NCBI RefSeq assembly: GCF_900111735.1
Contig: NZ_FOHW01000032.1
Location: 1-64,000 of the forward strand
Direction of reading: 5' to 3'
Source of the DNA: Pseudomonas graminis
GTDB lineage: Bacteria > Pseudomonadota > Gammaproteobacteria > Pseudomonadales > Pseudomonadaceae
Length of the DNA stretch: 64,000 bases
Shown: positions 7,827 through 14,767 of the stretch, piece after piece
Layout of the letters: every line of letters begins with the position of its first letter
Position numbering within the stretch: position 1 is the stretch's first letter
Notes under the pieces: model-generated
What the model was told of the DNA's origin: nothing
The model's database searches: none
Seen by the model: the letters and a program-made list of their open reading frames with translations, nothing else
Program-made: the position numbers and the translations under genes

Positions 7827-9203
7827 ATGGCTATCAGCGTGTTCGACCTGTTCAAGATCGGTATCGGCCCCTCCAGCTCACACACCGTCGGCCCCATGCG
7901 CGCGGCAGCATTGTTCGTTCAGGGGCTGCGCGAACGCGATCAAGTGGCGCAGGTGCAACGCCTGGAAGTACGGCTCTACGGCTCGCTGTCGGCAACCGGC
8001 GTCGGCCATGGCAGCGACAGCGCGGTGATCATGGGCCTGATGGGCGAGTGGCCCGATGCGATCGATCCTGCGCTGATCGGCCAGCGCATTGCCGAACTGC
8101 GTGAAACCGACACCCTAAAGCTCAATGGCGATTGCCCGATCCCTTTCATCTGGCAGCGCGACATGCTGCTCATCGACGAAAACCTGCCGTTCCATCCCAA
8201 CGCCATGACGCTGGTCGCGTTCAATGAGCAGGGCGAGTTTCATCGCGACACTTATTACTCGGTGGGCGGCGGTTTTGTCGTCGATGAAGCCCAGGCCGCC
8301 AGTGGCGTGCTGGATCGCGACGAAACCGTGCTGCCTTATGATTTCTCCAGTGCCGATGAACTGCTGATGCTCTGCGAAACCCACGGTCTGCGAGTGTCGC
8401 AGCTGATGATGGAAAACGAGAAGGTCTGGCGCAGCGAAGACGAAATCCGCGCCGGGCTCATGCACCTGTGGCGTGCCATGCAGGCATGTGTCGAGCTGGG
8501 CTTGAAGCACGAGGGCATCCTGCCGGGCGGCCTGAACGTGCGTCGTCGTGCGGCGCGTTTGCATCGCAGCCTTCTTGAGCTGAACAAGCCGAACGTGATC
8601 GGCTCGACGCTGAGCGCGATGGAGTGGGTCAACCTGTTCGCGCTGGCCGTCAACGAAGAAAACGCCGCAGGAGGGCGCATGGTCACGGCGCCCACCAACG
8701 GCGCGGCGGGGATCATTCCGGCGGTACTGCATTACTTCGTCAAATTCAGCGACGAGGTCAGCGAAGCCAACGTGGTCGATTACCTCTTGGGCGCCGCAGC
8801 CATCGGCATTCTGTGCAAAAAGAACGCGTCGATCTCAGGCGCAGAAGTCGGCTGTCAGGGCGAGGTCGGTTCGGCGTGCGCCATGGCGGCGGCCGGTCTG
8901 GCGGACATCCTGGGTGCCACCCCGGCGCAGCTGTGCAACGCGGCTGAAATCGGTCTGGAACACAACCTCGGCCTGACCTGCGATCCGGTGGGCGGACTGG
9001 TTCAGGTGCCATGCATCGAGCGCAACGCCATCGCTGCGGTGAAAGCCATCAATGCCGCGCAAATGGCGCTGCGTGGCGACGGCCAGCACTTCATCTCGCT
9101 GGACCGGGTCATCCGCACCATGCGCGACACCGGCGCCGACATGCACGACAAATACAAAGAGACTTCGCGCGGCGGGCTGGCGGTCAGCGCCGTCGAGTGT
9201 TGA
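7827..9203 (+). CDS. sdaB: L-serine ammonia-lyase (iron-sulfur type)
   Basis: Single-chain L-serine deaminase of 458 residues that converts serine to pyruvate and ammonia using a [4Fe-4S] cluster. The N-terminal beta domain opens with SSSHTVGPMRAA. The cluster-region cysteines are in GCQGEVGSACAMAA, LTCDPVGG and VPCIERN. I chose the ATG at 7827, which has CGGAGG upstream and gives MAISVFDLFKIGIG; an open frame continues upstream to 7698 without family sequence. Next to gbdR and the choline genes it fits the end of betaine catabolism, where glycine is turned to serine and then pyruvate. Confidence 0.96.
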   Translation: MAISVFDLFKIGIGPSSSHTVGPMRAAALFVQGLRERDQVAQVQRLEVRLYGSLSATGVGHGSDSAVIMGLMGEWPDAIDPALIGQRIAELRETDTLKLNGDCPIPFIWQRDMLLIDENLPFHPNAMTLVAFNEQGEFHRDTYYSVGGGFVVDEAQAASGVLDRDETVLPYDFSSADELLMLCETHGLRVSQLMMENEKVWRSEDEIRAGLMHLWRAMQACVELGLKHEGILPGGLNVRRRAARLHRSLLELNKPNVIGSTLSAMEWVNLFALAVNEENAAGGRMVTAPTNGAAGIIPAVLHYFVKFSDEVSEANVVDYLLGAAAIGILCKKNASISGAEVGCQGEVGSACAMAAAGLADILGATPAQLCNAAEIGLEHNLGLTCDPVGGLVQVPCIERNAIAAVKAINAAQMALRGDGQHFISLDRVIRTMRDTGADMHDKYKETSRGGLAVSAVEC

Positions 9204-9673
9204 GTGGGTAACGCCTGTTCATGGGAACTCTCTGGGATAAAAGCAGGGGCGCATTTAGCCGCCTGCTCGCTTTTCGCCCACCGCTCGATGAGGCCGCTAC
9301 GTTTTGGCGCGTGGTCTCCCTTGAGCTGGCGCGTTGCCATCTGAATCTGCGGCCTGACGCTGGCCACCGATCACCCCGTGCGTCGGGTGACACTCCCCGA
9401 CCGCCTGCCTATCCGATGGTTCACACATGTGATACGGAATTGCTCATCCCTCCCGCAGCGCCTATGGCTCAGCCGCCACGACGTCGCGATTTGAATCGTG
9501 GTGTCGCTCCCGAATAGACGCTTCGCGACGTCGCAATCGGGAGTAGTTGAATGCTCATTCAACTTTAGGCATGGCATTTGCGTTGCAATGACCAAGCTCT
9601 CCGCAGATGAGGGCGATACAACGAGAGCCTCTGCTGAGGCCTTCAACCGTTTTACGCGTGAGGAGAAAGTGTG
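9204..9673. promoter_or_regulatory. sdaB-gbdR intergenic region
   Basis: A 470-base gap without a supportable gene. It begins with a terminator-like hairpin (9242-9274). A perfect palindrome, GTTGAAT-GCTC-ATTCAAC, lies at 9546-9563, about 110 bases before gbdR, and CTCCCGA / TCGGGAG form a longer inverted pair at about 9508-9543. These could be regulator sites for gbdR; no regulator can be named from the sequence. Confidence 0.45.
9242..9274 (+). terminator. Probable terminator of sdaB
   Basis: AGCAGG (9242-9247) pairs with CCTGCT (9262-9267) and inner GC pairs extend the stem. CGCTTTT follows. It lies 39 bases after the sdaB stop. The T-run is only four long, so it is of moderate strength. 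Confidence 0.55.
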
Positions 9674-10777
9674 ATGACTACGTTCAACTCCGGGGCTCAA
9701 CCCCAGAACCGTGCGCCCCAATCCATCGGCTTCCTGCTGCTGGACAACTTCACACTGATCTCCCTCGCGTCAGCGGTCGAGCCCCTGCGTATGGCAAACC
9801 AGCTGTCAGGCCGCGAGCTGTATCGCTGGACCACACTGACGGCGGATGGCGGCCAGGTCTGGGCCAGCGACGGTCTGCAGATCACCCCGGACGCGGCCAT
9901 GCACAAAGCGCCGGTACTCGACACCGTGATCGTCTGCGGTGGCGTCGGCATTCAGCGCACCGTGACCCGCGAACACGTCAGCTGGCTGCAGAGTCAGGCG
10001 CGCCAGTCCCGTCGTCTGGGCGCCGTGTGCACCGGCAGCTGGGCTCTGGCCTGCGCGGGTTTGCTGGACGGGTTCGACTGCAGCGTGCACTGGGAATGTC
10101 TGGCCGCGATGCAGGAAGCTTTCCCGCGCGTTGCCATGAGCACGCGTCTGTTCACCCTCGACCGCAACCGTTTCACCAGCTCCGGCGGCACCGCGCCGCT
10201 GGACATGATGCTGCACTTGATCAGCCGTGATCATGGCCGCGAACTGTCCGCCGCGATCTCGGAAATGTTCGTCTATGAGCGGATTCGTAACGAGCAGGAT
10301 CACCAGCGCGTTCCGCTCAAGCACATGCTCGGCACCAACCAGCCAAAGCTGCAGGAAATCGTTGCGCTGATGGAAGCCAACCTGGAGGAGCCGATCGATC
10401 TGGACGAACTCGCGGTGTATGTCGCCGTGTCCCGCCGTCAGCTGGAAAGGCTGTTTCAGAAATACCTGCACTGCTCGCCATCGCGCTATTACCTCAAGCT
10501 GCGCCTGATACGCGCCCGCCAGCTGCTCAAGCAAACGCCGATGTCGATCATCGAAGTGGCGTCGGTCTGCGGCTTTGTGTCCACGCCGCACTTCTCCAAG
10601 TGCTACCGCGAATATTTCGGCATCCCGCCACGGGACGAGCGCGTCGGTTCCAACACCGCCCAACAGGTGGCAATGCTGCCGATCCCGCCGTCGCTTGTTC
10701 TCGCGCCGTTGTCCGGGCCGCTGTCAGCGCTGAGTCAGGCGCGTAATGAATCGACGTTTGCGAGTGTGCGGTTGTAA
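9674..10777 (+). CDS. gbdR: GlxA/AraC-family activator of glycine betaine catabolism
   Basis: Transcription factor of 367 residues. The N-terminal half is a DJ-1/PfpI-like (GATase1) sensor domain, about residues 18-190, with the AVCTGSWALA elbow. The C-terminal AraC DNA-binding domain (about 225-320) has two helix-turn-helix units, one in LDELAVYVAVSRRQLERLF and one in SIIEVASVCGFVSTPHFSK. GbdR senses glycine betaine and dimethylglycine and activates betaine catabolism and cbcXWV. The ATG at 9674 is better spaced from AGGAG than the GTG one codon earlier. Its place beside sdaB and the choline genes matches the P. aeruginosa arrangement. Confidence 0.93.
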   Translation: MTTFNSGAQPQNRAPQSIGFLLLDNFTLISLASAVEPLRMANQLSGRELYRWTTLTADGGQVWASDGLQITPDAAMHKAPVLDTVIVCGGVGIQRTVTREHVSWLQSQARQSRRLGAVCTGSWALACAGLLDGFDCSVHWECLAAMQEAFPRVAMSTRLFTLDRNRFTSSGGTAPLDMMLHLISRDHGRELSAAISEMFVYERIRNEQDHQRVPLKHMLGTNQPKLQEIVALMEANLEEPIDLDELAVYVAVSRRQLERLFQKYLHCSPSRYYLKLRLIRARQLLKQTPMSIIEVASVCGFVSTPHFSKCYREYFGIPPRDERVGSNTAQQVAMLPIPPSLVLAPLSGPLSALSQARNESTFASVRL

Positions 10778-10814
10778 GGCGACGTTCCCTTGCGTATTAC
10801 CGCGTAAGGTTAGC

Positions 10815-11081
10815 TCAGGCCTGCGCTTGGCCCTGTTTGTAAGTGGCCAGCGCAGGCAATAATTGCTGATCAATGGCTTGGCGCACAGCCGGCAGAATGG
10901 TTGCACTGCCGGTCAGCAGTTTCTCAACCAGTTGCCGCAATGCCCGCGCGCGATCGTTGTTGAGACCGCACACCGCTTGGCTACACGCCTGTTCTGCACT
11001 GATGCCGGAGGGCACGTCTAGACCAATCGCCCTGAGTTGGCTGATCAAGTCGTCCTGGTCGATGAGGTCTGCATGCATCAT
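10815..11081 (-). CDS. Small conserved protein of unknown function
   Basis: An 88-residue, mostly helical, acidic-to-neutral protein without signal peptide or membrane segment. I do not recognise a functional family. The start at 11081 follows AAAGGAG with good spacing and gives MMHADLIDQDD; the frame stays open up to 11219 but has no ribosome site there. It contains a repeated Leu-rich pattern (LVEKLLTGSATILPAVRQAI) and two cysteines (CSQAVC). It is convergent with gbdR (37 bases between stops) and divergent from rlmJ. Confidence 0.7.
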   Translation of the reverse strand: MMHADLIDQDDLISQLRAIGLDVPSGISAEQACSQAVCGLNNDRARALRQLVEKLLTGSATILPAVRQAIDQQLLPALATYKQGQAQA

Positions 11082-11216
11082 GACGTGCGCTCCTTTTATT
11101 GAGATTGATCCGATTCTGGAGCTGTGCGTGTCGGCTCGGCAAGTGCCGGCTCGGTGGATGTCTGGCATGCGTATAACCGTGTCGTTTACGGCTATGTAAC
11201 CGTTTAGTTCATTTGG

Positions 11217-11319
11217 CATAATCGCCCCACTTACATCGCGCAGACTACGGTTTGGTCACCCTCTGGTCCGCGCAAGCGCCTCACCCCGGTTTTGTAACGG
11301 CTTAACCGGGGATTTTTTT
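11217..11319 (+). ncRNA. Candidate short RNA or rlmJ leader ending in a strong terminator
   Basis: A -10-like GGCATAAT (11215-11222) is followed by about 90 bases of non-coding, GC-rich sequence containing GGTTTGGTCACC and matched CGCG segments. It ends in a strong intrinsic terminator at 11284-11319. This layout gives a discrete transcript of about 90 bases from about 11229. It could be a free small RNA or a terminated leader of rlmJ, whose ATG is 94 bases further on. I cannot match it to a named RNA family. The rest of the 11082-11412 gap shows nothing else distinct. Confidence 0.45.
11284..11319 (+). terminator. Strong intrinsic terminator upstream of rlmJ
   Basis: A perfect stem, CCCCGGTT / AACCGGGG (11284-11291 with 11304-11311), followed after one A by seven T residues. 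It is a textbook intrinsic terminator on the plus strand, yet no plus-strand gene precedes it, which suggests a short transcript from the promoter-like sequence at 11215-11222. Confidence 0.85.
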
Positions 11320-11412
11320 GCCTGTCGTTTGGGCTCCCTCCGTCGGCAGGGCATGAGCGGTCTGCGCAACTTCGGCTGTTTTGATAAACTCCGCAGCCTT
11401 CCAGGAGCCGCC

Positions 11413-12255
11413 ATGAATTACCGTCACGCCTTTCACGCCGGCAACCACGCCGACGTCTTCAAACACATCGTTCTGACTCGCTTGATCGCGCTCATGTCGC
11501 GCAAGGAGCAGCCACTCGCTTACCTCGATACCCACGCGGGCATCGGCCTGTATGACTTGCAGGGCGATCAGGCCACGCGCACCGGCGAATGGATCGAAGG
11601 CATCGGCCGCCTCTGGGATGCCGACGATGTGCCTGAAATGGCGGCTGGTTACATCGACGCGATCCGCCACATGAACCGCAAGACCGGGGAACTACGTTAC
11701 TACCCGGGCTCGCCCGAACTGGCCCGCCGCATCACCCGCGAACAGGACCGCGTACTGCTCAACGAAAAGCACCCCGAAGATGGCGCGCTGCTCAAAGACA
11801 ACATGAAATACGACCGGCGTGTCGCCGTGCACCTGGGCGAAGGCTGGCATGTGCCCCGCGCCTTGTTGCCCGTGCATGAAAAGCGCGCGGTGATGCTGAT
11901 TGATCCGCCGTTCGAGCAACTGGACGAGATGAAGCGCTGCTCCGTCGCTCTCAAGGAAACCATCGCGCGAATGCGCCAGACCGTCGCCGCCATCTGGTAC
12001 CCGATCAAGGACCAGCGCGCGCTCAAGCGTTTCTATCAGGACCTGGCCGAAACCGGTGCGCCGAAGCTGCTGCGGGTCGAGTTGTTCGTGCATCCGCTGG
12101 ACACGCCGAACAGCCTCAACGGCTCCGGCCTGGCAATCGCCAATCCGCCATGGGGACTGGAAGAAGAGTTGCGCGAGTTGATGCCATGGTTGGCCAAGAA
12201 GCTCGGCCAGACCCAAGGCGACTGGAAGATGGATTGGTTGATTGCGGAGGCTTGA
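11413..12255 (+). CDS. rlmJ: 23S rRNA (adenine-2030-N6)-methyltransferase RlmJ
   Basis: S-adenosylmethionine-dependent methyltransferase of 280 residues that modifies A2030 of 23S rRNA. The N-terminus MNYRHAFHAGNHADVFKH is diagnostic of the RlmJ family, and the catalytic DPPF-type motif is in MLIDPPFEQ near residue 160. CCAGGAG precedes the ATG. It stands as a single gene with an upstream terminator and a hairpin downstream at 12282-12318. Confidence 0.95.
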   Translation: MNYRHAFHAGNHADVFKHIVLTRLIALMSRKEQPLAYLDTHAGIGLYDLQGDQATRTGEWIEGIGRLWDADDVPEMAAGYIDAIRHMNRKTGELRYYPGSPELARRITREQDRVLLNEKHPEDGALLKDNMKYDRRVAVHLGEGWHVPRALLPVHEKRAVMLIDPPFEQLDEMKRCSVALKETIARMRQTVAAIWYPIKDQRALKRFYQDLAETGAPKLLRVELFVHPLDTPNSLNGSGLAIANPPWGLEEELRELMPWLAKKLGQTQGDWKMDWLIAEA

Positions 12256-12281
12256 TTCGCGTAGTGATTCGCGAAGGCCAA

Positions 12282-12318
12282 AGCCTGCCTCGAACCCTTT
12301 GATGGTTTGAGGCGGGCT
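12282..12318. other. Long hairpin between rlmJ and the convergent delta-60 protein gene
   Basis: A 15-pair stem (12282-12296 with 12304-12318, two G-U-type mismatches) with a 7-base loop. No T-run follows in either direction. It lies between two convergent genes and could act as a weak bidirectional terminator or be a REP-type relic. Confidence 0.45.
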
Positions 12319-12345
12319 GATGCAGTTGCTAAATGGACACGTCGG

Positions 12346-13770
12346 CTAGATTTGTGAGTCACCTAGCACTCTTTCCAGTGTGCTGCCCCCAGCGCTTCGT
12401 ACAGTCCCGAACAAATACTTGCTCCCCTGCAGTGCTCCTGCGTCACACCATTGCGCACCCTCAACCCTCGCCAAGCCGTTTTCATCGCCGAATCCCGCAT
12501 CAGGCTCACCTGTCTGCGCATCAAAGCGCCCGATCAGGCCATCATTGGGCTCTCCAAGTGGGGTCTGGAAACGTCCACAGACGACAATTTTGCCGTTGGA
12601 GTCCAGAAAAGCGTCAGAGATCGGCAGGTTAGGTCCTGTTAAGGGATAGATGATTTTTATTTTTCCCCCATTGAAACTTTTGGGGATTTGCCCTTCCTGG
12701 TTCAGGGACGCCAAGAAAATTCCTCCAGCCACGTTACCGACAATAATGAGGTTCTCATCTGCGGGTATCATCCTTTGACAGGGGAAATAGCCGACCTCGG
12801 TGCTTATTTTGAAATAGCCATGATCCGCGAACTGGCTGTCAAGGTTACCGCTGCTGTCAATCTTCATGACGAAACTCTCGCTCCCGCGTAATTCAGTGGG
12901 CGAGCGTACAGCGCCGCTAACAATAAACGAGTCGCCGCCTGGAGTCAGATAAAGGCCAGTCGGATAAAACTTTTTGCCGGGTTCCAATTGGAGGTAGCCT
13001 ACGTTGTTGAAGCTCTTATCAAGTTCACCCGATTCTGTAAGTTTTATTAAGTAGCCATGCAGTTTGTAGTTCAAGAAATCTGTACCGGACTGGTAGATTT
13101 CGGTTGCTAAAAAACATCCGCCCTCTGGAAGATGAATGAAGCCGCCCCAGTCACTGGTGTTTTGTATGCCGTCATCGTGTGCGGAGCGTTGGCAGTTACC
13201 ATCCTTAGCACTTTTCAGCTGTTCCGATGTCAGTCCGAGATCGCCCAGCAGCGCGTTTTTAACCTCCGTTTGGGCGTGCGGTTTTTTTTGATTTTTCAAT
13301 GAGTCAGAGACATCACTCCTCTCTTTTTCTTCCTCAAACGGCAGTACGTAAAATTGCACGCCATCTTTTCCGTAGTCTTGGTCCAGCCTCCCGTCTTCAA
13401 ATAGACGTGCCGTTGCAGGCATGGTTACTGGATCCATGCTTGTATTTTCATCGGACCTCACCCGGACCAGCAGCCGTATCAACACTTTTCCAGTGCCGGG
13501 CAAGCTGTGCAGGCCAGCAGTTAGAAAGGGCGATACCCCACTCGGGAAGGGAAGCGTCAGATAACCATTTGTACCGAAGCTCGTATCAATCTTTCCTTCC
13601 GGGTCTGTTTTGCAATAGCGCGTCGGTACTCGGCCACCATCAAGACTCATGATGATGCTTCGGTCTGGCAAGACTAACAACTGAGTAACATAGCCGTCCA
13701 CGTCAACATCGCTTTCAAAGTCCGGGTCGAGTGCAGCTTGCCGGTTTGAGGAACCACTTTGCTTAGTCAT
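12346..13770 (-). CDS. Delta-60 repeat (beta-propeller-like) protein
   Basis: A 474-residue protein made of repeats with the delta-60 pattern: a phrase like LDxxFGxxGYxxL, then LPDGxxxVxG about 25 residues later. Examples are KIDTSFGTNGYLTLPF, LDKSFNNVGYLQL, LDSQFADHGYFKI and PDAGFGDENGLARV. No signal peptide or membrane segment is visible. The ATG at 13770 has GGAG nine bases upstream; an ATG at 13785 lies before that site. Such proteins are predicted beta-propellers, often secreted or surface-related, with unknown ligands. The coding sequence is visibly more AT-rich than its neighbours, hinting at transfer. It sits alone between rlmJ and msrA. Confidence 0.8.
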   Translation of the reverse strand: MTKQSGSSNRQAALDPDFESDVDVDGYVTQLLVLPDRSIIMSLDGGRVPTRYCKTDPEGKIDTSFGTNGYLTLPFPSGVSPFLTAGLHSLPGTGKVLIRLLVRVRSDENTSMDPVTMPATARLFEDGRLDQDYGKDGVQFYVLPFEEEKERSDVSDSLKNQKKPHAQTEVKNALLGDLGLTSEQLKSAKDGNCQRSAHDDGIQNTSDWGGFIHLPEGGCFLATEIYQSGTDFLNYKLHGYLIKLTESGELDKSFNNVGYLQLEPGKKFYPTGLYLTPGGDSFIVSGAVRSPTELRGSESFVMKIDSSGNLDSQFADHGYFKISTEVGYFPCQRMIPADENLIIVGNVAGGIFLASLNQEGQIPKSFNGGKIKIIYPLTGPNLPISDAFLDSNGKIVVCGRFQTPLGEPNDGLIGRFDAQTGEPDAGFGDENGLARVEGAQWCDAGALQGSKYLFGTVRSAGGSTLERVLGDSQI

Positions 13771-13883
13771 TACATTAATCTCCATGGCAGGTATAAATCA
13801 AACATAGCAATGCCATGGACGTAAGGTTAGATTGCTTCGCGATTGGATTGAACGTTCTAATTTCGAATGCGCAGAGGCGTTAA

Positions 13884-13949
13884 AACTTTCAGTCTGTAGA
13901 CAGGCGCGATCAATAACATTTGACGCTCTGCCAAGGCAGACTGAAAGTT
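13884..13949. repeat. Perfect 13-base inverted repeat between msrA and the delta-60 gene
   Basis: AACTTTCAGTCTG at 13884-13896 recurs inverted at 13937-13949, 40 bases apart. A further CTTTCAG about 20 bases beyond, before the msrA stop, can pair with the same arm, so two alternative hairpins are possible. No transposase or target duplication is seen. Confidence 0.6.
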
Positions 13950-13976
13950 CGATGCCTTTAGTAGGCTTTCAGCGGT

Positions 13977-14636
13977 TTAGGGATTTAACGACGCCGGCAT
14001 GCAGACGCCCGTCCCGCCAATACCGCAGTAGCCTTGGGGATTCTTCGCCAGGTATTGCTGGTGATACGCCTCGGCGAAGTACACGGTGGGCGCCTGGTCG
14101 ATGTCGGTGGTGATTTCTCCCAGACCGGCCTTGGCCAGTTCGGCTTGATACACCTCGGCGCTGGCCTTGGCCGCCTGCAGTTGCTCAGGTGTCGTCGCGT
14201 AGATCACCGAGCGGTATTGCGTGCCGATGTCGTTGCCCTGACGCATGCCCTGTGTCGGGTTGTGCAATTCCCAGAACATCGCCAGCAGTTGCTCATAGCT
14301 GACCTTCGCAGGCTCATACACCACGAGTACCACTTCAGCGTGGCCTGTCAGCCCCGAGCAGACTTCTTCGTAGGTCGGGTTCGGCGTGAAACCGCCCGCG
14401 TAGCCCACGACGGTGCTGACCACGCCTTCTTGCTGCCAGAAGCGACGTTCTGCCCCCCAGAAGCAACCCAAGCCAAAGATGGCGAACTCGACTTCATCGA
14501 AGAATGGTCCGAGCAGGGGGTTGCCATTGACGAAATGGGTTTCAGGCAAGGCCATGGGTGTTTCGCGCCCAGGCAGTGCTTGCTGGGCGGTAGGGAGAGC
14601 GTTTTTATTCACAAGAATTTCCGAGCGCAAGACCAT
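13977..14636 (-). CDS. msrA: Peptide methionine sulfoxide reductase MsrA
   Basis: Repairs methionine-S-sulfoxide in proteins. The catalytic cysteine is Cys58 in GLGCFWGAERRF and resolving cysteines are near the C-terminus (GYCGIGGTGVCMP). It has 219 residues with the N-terminal extension usual in Pseudomonas. I chose the ATG at 14636 because GAGAGG is nine bases upstream; an in-frame ATG three codons earlier lacks a site. It is upstream-adjacent to dipA in reverse order, as in P. aeruginosa PA5017-PA5018. The extension before the catalytic domain does not look like a signal peptide, so it should be cytoplasmic. Confidence 0.95.
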   Translation of the reverse strand: MVLRSEILVNKNALPTAQQALPGRETPMALPETHFVNGNPLLGPFFDEVEFAIFGLGCFWGAERRFWQQEGVVSTVVGYAGGFTPNPTYEEVCSGLTGHAEVVLVVYEPAKVSYEQLLAMFWELHNPTQGMRQGNDIGTQYRSVIYATTPEQLQAAKASAEVYQAELAKAGLGEITTDIDQAPTVYFAEAYHQQYLAKNPQGYCGIGGTGVCMPASLNP

Positions 14637-14767
14637 GAGGTACATCCTCTCTGGGGCAGGACAACCGACATGCGTTGTCAGTGAAAACGGTATATGGGGT
14701 CAGAATCGGCTGATGCAAATGCAGGGCGGCAAGTGTGCCGCACTCAGATGACGCGGGGAAGGGGGTG

